From a gamma proteobacterium symbiont of Lucinoma myriamae (lineage in GTDB: Bacteria; Pseudomonadota; Gammaproteobacteria; GRL18): 13,766 bases of DNA. The stretch lies in assembly GCA_025655635.1 (NCBI GenBank), contig JAHXIM010000408.1, forward strand, positions 1-13,766, in the 5' to 3' direction. The notes under the pieces are model-generated. The model did no database searches. It was not told the DNA's origin and worked only from the letters and a program-made list of their open reading frames with translations. Shown here in pieces: positions 7,140 through 13,681 of this stretch. Numbering within the stretch: position 1 is the first letter of the stretch; each line of letters begins with the position of its first letter. A program made the translations under genes and the position numbers.

Positions 7140-7145
7140 AAACTA

Positions 7146-7424
7146 ATGGAAGCAATGGCTTTAGTTTATGGTTACACAGCAATCGCTGTCGGTATTATTC
7201 TTGCTGCAGCAGGTCTGGGTTCAGCTTTAGGGTGGGGACTTATTTGTTCCAAGTTCCTTGAAGGTATTGCTCGTCAACCTGAAATGCGCCCTCAGTTAAT
7301 GGGTCAAATGCTGTTTACCGGTGGTCTGATGGAAGCATTTCCAATGATCGTTTTAGGTATGGCAATGTGGTTTGTATTTGCAAACCCATTTGCAGCAGCA
7401 GTTCAAGCCTCTGTTGGCGGTTAA
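7146..7424 (+). CDS. atpE: ATP synthase Fo subunit c
   Basis: Subunit c is the two-helix proteolipid whose ring turns as protons bind one carboxylate. Helix 1 has a glycine motif (AGLGSALGWG, 22-31), the polar loop is ARQPE (42-46) and helix 2 carries the ion-binding site. That residue is E63 in GGLMEAFPMIVLG, where E. coli has Asp61. The Na+ ligands of Ilyobacter-type rings are missing: the Gln32 position is W30, and the residues after Glu are A-F rather than S-T, so proton coupling is expected. CSK (34-36) replaces the GGK usual before the polar loop. The 92 residues exceed the 79 of E. coli, with an extended C-terminus after ANPF. The Shine-Dalgarno is strong. Confidence 0.97.
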   Translation: MEAMALVYGYTAIAVGIILAAAGLGSALGWGLICSKFLEGIARQPEMRPQLMGQMLFTGGLMEAFPMIVLGMAMWFVFANPFAAAVQASVGG

Positions 7425-7435
7425 CTATTTTATTT

Positions 7436-7470
7436 AGCTCAAGGCTGTTTATCAGCTCAAGCTGTTGATT
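7436..7470. repeat. Imperfect 17-18 bp tandem duplication after atpE
   Basis: AGCTCAAGGCTGTTTATC (7436-7453) is followed at once by AGCTCAA-GCTGTTGATT (7454-7470) and by a third AGCT at 7471. The copies differ by one deletion and two substitutions. It occupies the start of the 164-bp atpE-atpF gap. Confidence 0.7.
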
Positions 7471-7476
7471 AGCTAA

Positions 7477-7549
7477 GAACCGATGCGGTTCATAACATGC
7501 TGATTATTAGCTTAACTTTGAATGACATTAACTTTCAAAGAGTAGCTAA
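7477..7549 (+). promoter_or_regulatory. Two stem-loops in the atpE-atpF gap (mRNA processing or stability element candidate)
   Basis: GAACCG (7477-7482) pairs with CGGTTC (7486-7491). Downstream, TTAGCT (7507-7512) pairs with AGCTAA (7544-7549), and inside it CTTTGAA (7516-7522) pairs with TTCAAAG (7534-7540), separated by a symmetric 3x3 internal loop. No T tract follows either, so they are not classical terminators. Their place, just after the gene needed in highest copy, suits protection or processing of the atpE message. Confidence 0.5.
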
Positions 7550-7588
7550 ACATAGAATTTTAACAAAAATGAATATAGGAATTAGGCG

Positions 7589-8059
7589 ATGAGCATTACC
7601 GCAACTCTTATAGGCCAGATGATAACGTTCGCGATATTAGTCTGGTTCATAGGTAAATATCTCTGGAGTCCAATGACCCAGATGATGGACGATCGTAAAA
7701 AGCGTATTGCCGATGGTCTTGCAGCAGCTGAGCGTGGTAAACATGAGCAGGAGCTGGCGGAACATAAAGCGACTCAACATATTAAAAAAGCAAAAGAGCA
7801 GGCGGCTGAAATCCTTGCTCAAGCGCAAAAGCGCGGTGCTGAAATAATAGAGGACGCTAAAGATGACGCAAAGGCTGAAGGCGAACGTTTAATCGTAGCA
7901 GCAAATGCTGAGATTGAACAAGAGGTCAATCGTGCTAAAGAATCATTGCGTGCACAGGTGGTTGATATCACTATTGCAGCAGCAGGCAAGATCATTAAGA
8001 AAGAGATCGACGCTAAAGCACATGGCGATTTGTTAAAAGATGTCGTAGGGCAGCTATGA
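7589..8059 (+). CDS. atpF: ATP synthase Fo subunit b
   Basis: Two b subunits form the peripheral stalk that links subunit a to delta and alpha. One N-terminal membrane helix (about 5-26, ITATLIGQMITFAILVWFIG) is followed by a long charged coiled coil rich in Ala, Glu and Lys (about 35-140). The KYLWSPM sequence next to the membrane (residues 23-29) is typical. The length is 156 residues, as in E. coli. The ATG at 7589 has AGGA 8 nt upstream. The gene is 164 bp downstream of atpE but only 22 bp upstream of atpH. Confidence 0.97.
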   Translation: MSITATLIGQMITFAILVWFIGKYLWSPMTQMMDDRKKRIADGLAAAERGKHEQELAEHKATQHIKKAKEQAAEILAQAQKRGAEIIEDAKDDAKAEGERLIVAANAEIEQEVNRAKESLRAQVVDITIAAAGKIIKKEIDAKAHGDLLKDVVGQL

Positions 8060-8081
8060 TTTACAAGACAGGGAATTCATA

Positions 8082-8618
8082 ATGGCAGAAACAAGCACAT
8101 TAGCAAGACCTTATGCCCAGGCAATCTTCAATCTGGCACAAGCCAATAACACCCTTAAAGCATGGTCTGACACACTGGCTCTTCTCAAAGAAGTGACAGC
8201 GAATGAGTCCATGGTCGAGTTTATCAACAATCCAGATGTTTCAGATGAGCAGGTTACTTCACTGATCATTGATATTTGCCAGGAACAACTGGATGAGCAA
8301 GGACAAAACTTCATTAAAATAGCGGCAGAAAATGGTCGTTTAGAAGTGATTCCCACTATAGCTGACAGCTTTGAAGCCATGCGTGCTGAACAAGAAGGCA
8401 GTATAGATGCTCAGGTTATTTCAGCTTATGCCGTCAATGCAACACAAAAGAAAAGCATTGCCGCAGCGTTGAAAAAGAAATTCGGTCGTGAAGTGACGAT
8501 TACAACTCAAACCGACAAGACATTGTTAGGTGGAGTCATCATTCGTGCAGGTGATGTGGTGATTGACGGTTCAGTGAAATCACAACTGGAAAAAATTACC
8601 GACTCACTGCTTAGCTAG
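8082..8618 (+). CDS. atpH: ATP synthase F1 subunit delta
   Basis: Delta sits on top of the alpha3beta3 head and binds the b dimer, completing the stator. It has 178 residues (177 in E. coli). The N-terminal helical domain begins ARPYAQAIFNLA (8-19), the usual opening. The C-terminal domain shows LLGGVIIRAGDVVIDGSVKSQLEKI (149-173), the family's most conserved stretch. The start is preceded by CAGGGA. It is closely spaced with atpF and atpA, so translational coupling is likely. Confidence 0.97.
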   Translation: MAETSTLARPYAQAIFNLAQANNTLKAWSDTLALLKEVTANESMVEFINNPDVSDEQVTSLIIDICQEQLDEQGQNFIKIAAENGRLEVIPTIADSFEAMRAEQEGSIDAQVISAYAVNATQKKSIAAALKKKFGREVTITTQTDKTLLGGVIIRAGDVVIDGSVKSQLEKITDSLLS

Positions 8619-8644
8619 CGAGTCGGGACATAGAGGATTAAAAA

Positions 8645-10186
8645 ATGCAGTTAAATCCATCAGAAATCAGCGATTTAATAAAAAGTCGCATTGAAAATTT
8701 TGATGCTAAAACCGAAGCAAATACCGAAGGTACTGTTGTTAGTCTATCAGATGGTATTGCATTAATTCACGGTTTAAGTGACGTAATGTCAGGGGAAATG
8801 ATTAAATTTCCTGGAAATGTTTTTGGTATAGCATTAAACCTGGAACGCGATTCAGTTGGTGCAGTTGTCCTGGGTGACTACAAGAATATCTCTGAAGGTG
8901 ACAAGGTAAAATGTACAGGTCGTATTCTGGAAGTACCCGTAGGGGATGCTATGCTGGGTCGTGTTGTTGACACACTGGGTAATCCTATTGATGGTAAAGG
9001 TCCAATTGATACAGAACAGACATCACCTATTGAGAAAATTGCACCGGGTGTAATTGCTCGTCAATCAGTTGATCAACCCGTTCAGACCGGTTTGAAATCA
9101 GTTGATGCCATGGTGCCGATTGGTCGTGGTCAGCGTGAATTGATTATTGGTGACCGCCAGACAGGTAAGACTGCAGTCGCCATTGATGCCATTATTAACC
9201 AGAAAGACTCTGGTATTAAATGTATCTATGTTGCCGTAGGGCAAAAAGCATCCAGTGTCGCAGCAGTGGTTCGCAAGCTGGAAGAATTCGGCGCTATGGA
9301 AAACACGATTGTTGTTGCTGCATCTGCATCTGATGCAGCTGCCATGCAATATATTGCACCTTATTCAGGTTGTGCCATGGGTGAGTTCTACCGTGACAAA
9401 GGTGAAGATGCATTAATCGTTTATGATGACTTGACCAAACAAGCCTGGGCTTATCGTCAAGTGTCATTACTATTACGTCGCCCACCGGGTCGTGAAGCCT
9501 ATCCAGGTGATGTTTTCTATCTTCATTCACGTTTACTTGAGCGTGCAGCTCGTGTTAATGCGGACTTTGTTGAAGAACAGACCAATGGTAAAGTAACCGG
9601 CCAAACGGGTTCATTGACGGCATTGCCGATTATTGAAACACAGGCAGGTGACGTATCGGCGTTTGTACCAACCAATGTAATTTCAATTACAGATGGTCAG
9701 ATTTTCCTGGAAACTGATTTATTTAACTCAGGTATTCGTCCGGCGATTAATGCGGGTTTATCGGTATCACGTGTTGGTGGTGCTGCACAAACCAAGATCA
9801 TCAAAAAATTAGGCGGCGGTATTCGTCTTGATTTAGCTCAGTATCGTGAACTGGCGGCATTTGCTCAGTTTGCCTCTGATTTGGATGAAGCAACTCGCAG
9901 CCAGATTGAGCGTGGTCAACGTGTTACAGAATTGATGAAACAGGTTCAGTATTCACCTTATAGTATTGCGCAAATGGCGATTACATTATTTGCAGCGAAC
10001 AAAGGTTATCTGGATGATATTGAAGTTATAAAAATTGTTGATTTTGAAAATGCACTGCAAGATTACATGAAAGCCAACAAAGTTGACTTGATCAATAAGA
10101 TCAATGAGACAGGTGATTATAATGATGCCATTGAAAGCGAATTAGATGAAGCGATTAAAAGTTTTAAATCTAATAGCAGCTGGTAA
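8645..10186 (+). CDS. atpA: ATP synthase F1 subunit alpha
   Basis: Three alpha subunits alternate with beta in the catalytic head; they bind nucleotide without turning it over. The P-loop is GDRQTGKT (169-176) and the arginine finger R376 lies in GLSVSRVGGAAQTK, both at E. coli numbering. The length of 513 residues is also that of E. coli. DALIVYDDLTKQA (255-267) is the Walker B region. AGAGGA (8632-8637) lies 7 nt before the ATG. Only 16 bp separate it from atpG. Confidence 0.99.
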   Translation: MQLNPSEISDLIKSRIENFDAKTEANTEGTVVSLSDGIALIHGLSDVMSGEMIKFPGNVFGIALNLERDSVGAVVLGDYKNISEGDKVKCTGRILEVPVGDAMLGRVVDTLGNPIDGKGPIDTEQTSPIEKIAPGVIARQSVDQPVQTGLKSVDAMVPIGRGQRELIIGDRQTGKTAVAIDAIINQKDSGIKCIYVAVGQKASSVAAVVRKLEEFGAMENTIVVAASASDAAAMQYIAPYSGCAMGEFYRDKGEDALIVYDDLTKQAWAYRQVSLLLRRPPGREAYPGDVFYLHSRLLERAARVNADFVEEQTNGKVTGQTGSLTALPIIETQAGDVSAFVPTNVISITDGQIFLETDLFNSGIRPAINAGLSVSRVGGAAQTKIIKKLGGGIRLDLAQYRELAAFAQFASDLDEATRSQIERGQRVTELMKQVQYSPYSIAQMAITLFAANKGYLDDIEVIKIVDFENALQDYMKANKVDLINKINETGDYNDAIESELDEAIKSFKSNSSW

Positions 10187-10202
10187 ATAGGAGGCTCTGA
10201 GG

Positions 10203-11126
10203 ATGGCAAGCGGAAAAGAGATTCGTACTCAGATCAGCAGTATTAAAAATACGCAGAAAATCACCAGTGCAATGGAAATGGTTGCTGCCAGTAAAATGCG
10301 TCGTGCACAGGACAGGATGAGTGCATCCAGGCCTTATGCAGAAAAGATGATTGATGTTGTTCGTCATCTGACACACGCACATACTGAATATAGGCACCCA
10401 TTTCTAGTTGAACGTGAAATACAGCGTGTTGGCTATATTGTGGTATCTTCTGATCGAGGCTTATGTGGCGGTTTGAATACCAATTTATTCAAAGAAGCCG
10501 TAACAAGTATGAAAAAATGGCATGAACAAGAGAAAGAAATTGATGTTTGTGTGATTGGTTCAAAAGCCAGTGCCTTTTTTAAGCGTATTGGCGGTAATGT
10601 GGTTTCACATAGCGAACAATTAGGTGATGAACCAAGTATTGACGATTTAATCGGTAGTGTCAAAGTCATGCTTGATGCTTATAATGAAGGTAAAATTGAT
10701 CGACTTTACGTTGTGTTCAATAAATTTATTAATACCATGACTCAGCAGCCTATTGTGGGTCAAGTGCTTCCCATTGGTGAATCTCAGATGGAGAATCATT
10801 CCAGCTCTGAAGAGCATGTGAGATACCATGAAGTTTCTGCTGAGGAAGCTGCTGGACATATGAAGTATCACTGGGATTATTTATACGAACCTGATGCCGA
10901 AGAAGTGATTGATGCATTATTAATGCGTTATATCGAATCACTGGTATATCAGAGTGTAGTTGAAAATGTTGCCTGTGAGCAGGGTGCCAGAATGGTTGCA
11001 ATGAAGAGTGCAACCGATAATGCTGGTGATATGATTGATGACTTGCAACTTGTTTACAATAAAGCAAGACAAGCCGCTATTACACAAGAACTTTCAGAAA
11101 TTGTTGCCGGTGCTGCTGCTGTATAA
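10203..11126 (+). CDS. atpG: ATP synthase F1 subunit gamma, with a loop insertion
   Basis: Gamma is the rotating central shaft inside alpha3beta3, joined to the c ring with epsilon. The N-terminal helix (IRTQISSIKNTQKITSAMEM, 7-26) and the C-terminal helix (LVYNKARQAAITQELSEIV, 283-301) are the conserved coiled-coil parts. The protein has 307 residues against 287 in E. coli. The extra length lies at about 193-223, a polar stretch rich in Glu, Ser and His just before the conserved WDYLYEPD (224-231). The start at 10203 has a perfect AGGAGG at 10189-10194. A long structured gap follows before atpD. Confidence 0.98.
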   Translation: MASGKEIRTQISSIKNTQKITSAMEMVAASKMRRAQDRMSASRPYAEKMIDVVRHLTHAHTEYRHPFLVEREIQRVGYIVVSSDRGLCGGLNTNLFKEAVTSMKKWHEQEKEIDVCVIGSKASAFFKRIGGNVVSHSEQLGDEPSIDDLIGSVKVMLDAYNEGKIDRLYVVFNKFINTMTQQPIVGQVLPIGESQMENHSSSEEHVRYHEVSAEEAAGHMKYHWDYLYEPDAEEVIDALLMRYIESLVYQSVVENVACEQGARMVAMKSATDNAGDMIDDLQLVYNKARQAAITQELSEIVAGAAAV

Positions 11127-11170
11127 GGCAGAAGACCTGTAAATTATGAAAGTAATAAAGCAAACGAGTT

Positions 11171-11224
11171 ATGCTAGATGTAAAGCACAGATTTTAGCTT
11201 ACATTCAGCATGCTTTCTTTTTTT
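11171..11224 (+). terminator. Terminator-like hairpin inside the operon, between atpG and atpD
   Basis: The arm 11171-11183 (ATGCTAGATGTAA) pairs with 11199-11211 (TTACATTCAGCAT) in 12 of 13 positions (one A/C mismatch, one G-T) around a 15-base loop. A run of seven T begins at 11218, six bases after the stem. The T run is too distant and the stem too AT-rich for a strong terminator, and atpD must be expressed. Partial termination, attenuation or an RNA processing site are the options. Confidence 0.5.
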
Positions 11225-11253
11225 GCTTTTAGTTTTAAAAAAAGGAACCAAAA

Positions 11254-12630
11254 ATGAGTTCAGGAAAAATTGTCCAGATTATTGGTGCTGTAGTCGATGT
11301 AGAATTTACTCGCGATTCATTACCGAAGATTTATGATGCATTAACAGTTGCTGAAGCAGAACTAACTCTGGAAGTTCAGCAGCAATTAGGTGACGGAGTT
11401 GTTCGTTGTATCGCCATGGGAAGTACTGATGGGGTAAAACGTGGACTGGTAGTCACATCGACAGGCGCACCTATTTCCGTACCGGTTGGTACCGAAACAT
11501 TGGGACGCATTATGGATGTGCTGGGTAATCCGATTGATAAAAAAGGTGATGTCGGCGAAAAGAAACGTGCCTCAATTCACCGCGCAGCACCTGCCTATGA
11601 AGACCTGGCAGCCGCAGCGGAATTATTGGAAACCGGTATTAAAGTAATTGACCTGGTCTGCCCATTTGCCAAAGGTGGTAAAGTCGGCTTATTTGGTGGT
11701 GCGGGTGTTGGTAAAACTGTGAATATGATGGAGCTTATCCGTAATATTGCAGCAGAGCATAGTGGTTACTCCGTATTTGCCGGTGTGGGTGAACGTACTC
11801 GTGAGGGTAATGACTTCTACCATGAAATGAAAGACTCCAATGTACTTGATAAAGTGGCTCTGGTTTATGGTCAGATGAATGAGCCTCCGGGTAACAGACT
11901 ACGTGTTGCCTTAACCGGCCTGACCATTGCGGAAGGTTTCCGTGACGAAGGTAATGACGTATTATTATTTATTGATAATATTTATCGTTATACCCTGGCA
12001 GGAACTGAAGTATCTGCACTATTAGGTCGTATGCCTTCAGCAGTTGGTTATCAGCCAACACTAGCTGAAGAAATGGGTGCCCTGCAAGAACGAATTACGT
12101 CAACAAAAGTCGGCTCAATTACTTCTATTCAGGCGGTTTATGTACCTGCTGATGATTTAACCGATCCATCACCAGCAACAACATTTGCTCACCTTGATGC
12201 GACTGTTGTTTTATCTCGTCAGATTGCTGAATTAGGTATTTATCCTGCAGTTGATCCGCTGGATTCAACTTCTCGTCAGCTGGATCCGCAAATTGTCGGT
12301 AATGAGCATTATGAAGTGGCTCGTGGAGTTCAGACAACTCTACAGCGTTATAAAGAATTAAAAGATATTATTGCGATTCTGGGTATGGATGAATTATCTG
12401 ATGAAGATAAGCAGATTGTAAATCGTGCTCGTAAAATTCAACGTTTCTTATCACAGCCTTTCTTTGTGGCAGAAGTCTTTACCGGTACCGAGGGTAAGTA
12501 TGTTTCTCTGAAAGAGACTATTCGCGGCTTTAAAGAAATTGTTGAGGGCATACATGACGCTATCCCTGAGCAGGCTTTCTACATGGTTGGTGGTATTGAA
12601 GAAGTGCTTGAAAGGGCAAATGCTATTTAA
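11254..12630 (+). CDS. atpD: ATP synthase F1 subunit beta
   Basis: Beta carries the three catalytic sites. The P-loop is GGAGVGKT (148-155). The catalytic glutamate lies in GERTREGND (179-187), with E180 corresponding to E. coli E181. Walker B is VLLFIDNIYRYT (236-247). The C-terminal DELSDED (379-385) is the DELSEED loop that contacts gamma and epsilon. The 458 residues compare with 460 in E. coli, and the sequence FIDNIYRYTLAGTEVSALL is enteric-like rather than the FRFTQAG form of many bacteria. AAGGA precedes the ATG. Structured gaps flank the gene on both sides (127 and 115 bp). Confidence 0.99.
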   Translation: MSSGKIVQIIGAVVDVEFTRDSLPKIYDALTVAEAELTLEVQQQLGDGVVRCIAMGSTDGVKRGLVVTSTGAPISVPVGTETLGRIMDVLGNPIDKKGDVGEKKRASIHRAAPAYEDLAAAAELLETGIKVIDLVCPFAKGGKVGLFGGAGVGKTVNMMELIRNIAAEHSGYSVFAGVGERTREGNDFYHEMKDSNVLDKVALVYGQMNEPPGNRLRVALTGLTIAEGFRDEGNDVLLFIDNIYRYTLAGTEVSALLGRMPSAVGYQPTLAEEMGALQERITSTKVGSITSIQAVYVPADDLTDPSPATTFAHLDATVVLSRQIAELGIYPAVDPLDSTSRQLDPQIVGNEHYEVARGVQTTLQRYKELKDIIAILGMDELSDEDKQIVNRARKIQRFLSQPFFVAEVFTGTEGKYVSLKETIRGFKEIVEGIHDAIPEQAFYMVGGIEEVLERANAI

Positions 12631-12641
12631 GCAAACAATAT

Positions 12642-12673
12642 CCAAACTCTATTTGGTAGAGACAAAATCTACC
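12642..12673 (+). promoter_or_regulatory. Three overlapping, mutually exclusive small hairpins after atpD
   Basis: CCAAA (12642-12646) pairs with TTTGG (12652-12656). CTCTA (12647-12651) pairs with TAGAG (12657-12661). GGTAGA (12655-12660) pairs with TCTACC (12668-12673). Each stem uses bases of its neighbour, and the last shares 12671-12673 with the large stem that follows, so only some can form at once. This is the layout of a conformational RNA switch, although short stems in AT-rich DNA can arise by chance. Confidence 0.4.
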
Positions 12674-12716
12674 TCTAGAACAATTATTTTTCAATAAAAT
12701 AGTTTGTTCTAGAGGT
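12671..12716 (+). promoter_or_regulatory. Long 20-bp stem-loop between atpD and atpC
   Basis: A perfect 13-bp inverted repeat (ACCTCTAGAACAA, 12671-12683, with 12704-12716) continues inward for 7 more pairs (12684-12690 with 12696-12702, one G-T) past a single bulged T12703 to a 5-base TCAAT loop. It is the longest helix in the window. No T tract follows on the + strand. It ends 16 bases before the atpC Shine-Dalgarno. RNase III-type processing or an mRNA stability role are plausible; a small inserted palindromic repeat is the alternative. Confidence 0.75.
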
Positions 12717-12745
12717 GGTATTCAGGATGTAAAAGGAGAGTTGCC

Positions 12746-13174
12746 ATGGCAATGACCATGAAATTAAACATCGTCAGTGCTGAAAAAGAGATTTTCTCTA
12801 ATTTAGCTGAGATGGTTATCGTTCCAGGTGAAATGGGGGATTTAGGTATTTTACCCCAGCACTCACAATTGCTTTCAATACTTAAAGCAGGCGAAGTGAT
12901 CATCACAGAACAAGGCGGTAAGCAAGAATCTGTTTATGTATCAGGTGGTTTGCTTGAGGTTCAGCCTCATGTGGTTACCATTCTTTCAGATACGGCAATA
13001 AGAGCAGGTGAGCTGGATGCACATTCAGCTGAGGCAGCTAAAGAACGTGCAGAAGAAATGCTTAAGGATCAAGAGTCCGAAATTAATTTTGCAAAGGCAG
13101 AAGCGCAACTTGCGGAAGCAATTGTTCAATTAAAAATGATTGAAAAAATGCGTAAGAAGAAGGGAGGACATTAA
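12746..13174 (+). CDS. atpC: ATP synthase F1 subunit epsilon
   Basis: Epsilon binds gamma and the c ring and can inhibit ATP hydrolysis through its C-terminal helices. The N-terminal beta-sandwich includes GEMGDLGILPQHSQLLS (28-44) and VYVSGGLLEVQPHVVTILSDTA (63-84), which match the family well. Two C-terminal helices (about 90-138) end in a basic tail (KMRKKKGGH). It has 142 residues against 139 in E. coli. ATG 12746 is chosen over the in-frame ATGs at 12752 and 12758 because AAGGAG (12733-12738) is 7 nt upstream and the MAMTMKL opening resembles E. coli MAMTYHL. It is the last atp gene; no glmU follows. Confidence 0.98.
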   Translation: MAMTMKLNIVSAEKEIFSNLAEMVIVPGEMGDLGILPQHSQLLSILKAGEVIITEQGGKQESVYVSGGLLEVQPHVVTILSDTAIRAGELDAHSAEAAKERAEEMLKDQESEINFAKAEAQLAEAIVQLKMIEKMRKKKGGH

Positions 13175-13237
13175 TTTACTGGTATCAGAATAGCAAAGAT
13201 AATTTTTTGTCAGATATTTTGTAGATTAATGAAGTCA

Positions 13238-13255
13238 CTTTTTTCCATAAAAAAG
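13238..13255. terminator. Possible bidirectional AT hairpin at the end of the atp operon
   Basis: CTTTTTT (13238-13244) and AAAAAAG (13249-13255) form a perfect 7-bp stem around CCAT, midway between the convergent ends of atpC and the small minus-strand gene. It has only one G-C pair and no further T tract outside the stem in either direction. It is the only terminator candidate here and a weak one. Confidence 0.3.
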
Positions 13256-13268
13256 ATAAATAAAAAGA

Positions 13269-13523
13269 TTATTTTAAGAATTCTGAGTAGTAACTAGTCA
13301 GTGAGTTTGAATTTGTAATTGGATTAAGGTCTGAGTCTGAACTATGTTTTTCATCATTGTGCTTAACGCCAGGTGTTTGTTTAAATTCATTATAGTAATC
13401 AGCTAGCACAGGAGAAACGGGGTCTTCTCCCATACATGGATCTGATTCATCCGCAGAAATGCCTCCAAACGGGTTCAGAATAAATAAAACCAGTAATAGT
13501 AACAACAATAAATTTTTCATCAT
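13269..13523 (-). CDS. Small secreted protein of unknown function with two YY(N/S)EF motifs
   Basis: I do not recognise this protein. Starting at ATG 13523 it has 84 residues; an in-frame TTG lies at 13529, and the ATG at 13520 is equally possible. A clear signal peptide runs from MMKN through a leucine-rich core to NPFGGISA, with likely cleavage after A24. C30 is the only cysteine and is not in a lipobox, so it is probably not a lipoprotein. The mature part is about 60 residues, acidic and hydrophilic, with ADYYNEFKQ (41-49) and TSYYSEFLK (76-84) as a spaced repeat. No clear Shine-Dalgarno is seen. A TATAAT on the minus strand (13546-13541) could serve as the -10. It converges on atpC and ends 94 bp from it. 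Confidence 0.6.
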   Translation of the reverse strand: MMKNLLLLLLLVLFILNPFGGISADESDPCMGEDPVSPVLADYYNEFKQTPGVKHNDEKHSSDSDLNPITNSNSLTSYYSEFLK

Positions 13524-13572
13524 AAACAACAGTTAAGAATATTATAACTTAATAATATAGATAAAAGGTGTA

Positions 13573-13589
13573 AGTTTCAAGGGGAAACT
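13573..13589. repeat. Short dyad upstream of the small secreted protein gene
   Basis: AGTTTC (13573-13578) and GAAACT (13584-13589) form a perfect 6-bp inverted repeat with an AAGGG centre, about 50 bp upstream of the small gene's start. It may be an operator. It looks like a parS half-pair but has the wrong spacing and centre. Two further AT-only hairpins lie at 13641-13658 and 13658-13674, next to the intron-like end. Confidence 0.4.
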
Positions 13590-13681
13590 GTAAAAAGTAT
13601 AATGGTAAACCCTATAGTGTGATGAATTTCAAGAAAGTAAGATAAATCTTATTTTATCTATTTAGTAAAAATAGAATAATA

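Noticed and set aside
7146..7424. Sodium-dependent ATP synthase
   Set aside because: The Gln, and the Ser/Thr after Glu, that form the Na+ site of Ilyobacter-type c rings are Trp, Ala and Phe here.
10750..11067. Minus-strand open frame over atpG
   Set aside because: Antisense shadow of a strongly conserved gene; its composition is that of reversed codons.
13573..13589. AGTTTC...GAAACT dyad as a parS site
   Set aside because: The arms resemble parS, but the centre is five bases (AAGGG) rather than the CACGTG core, so spacing and core are both wrong.
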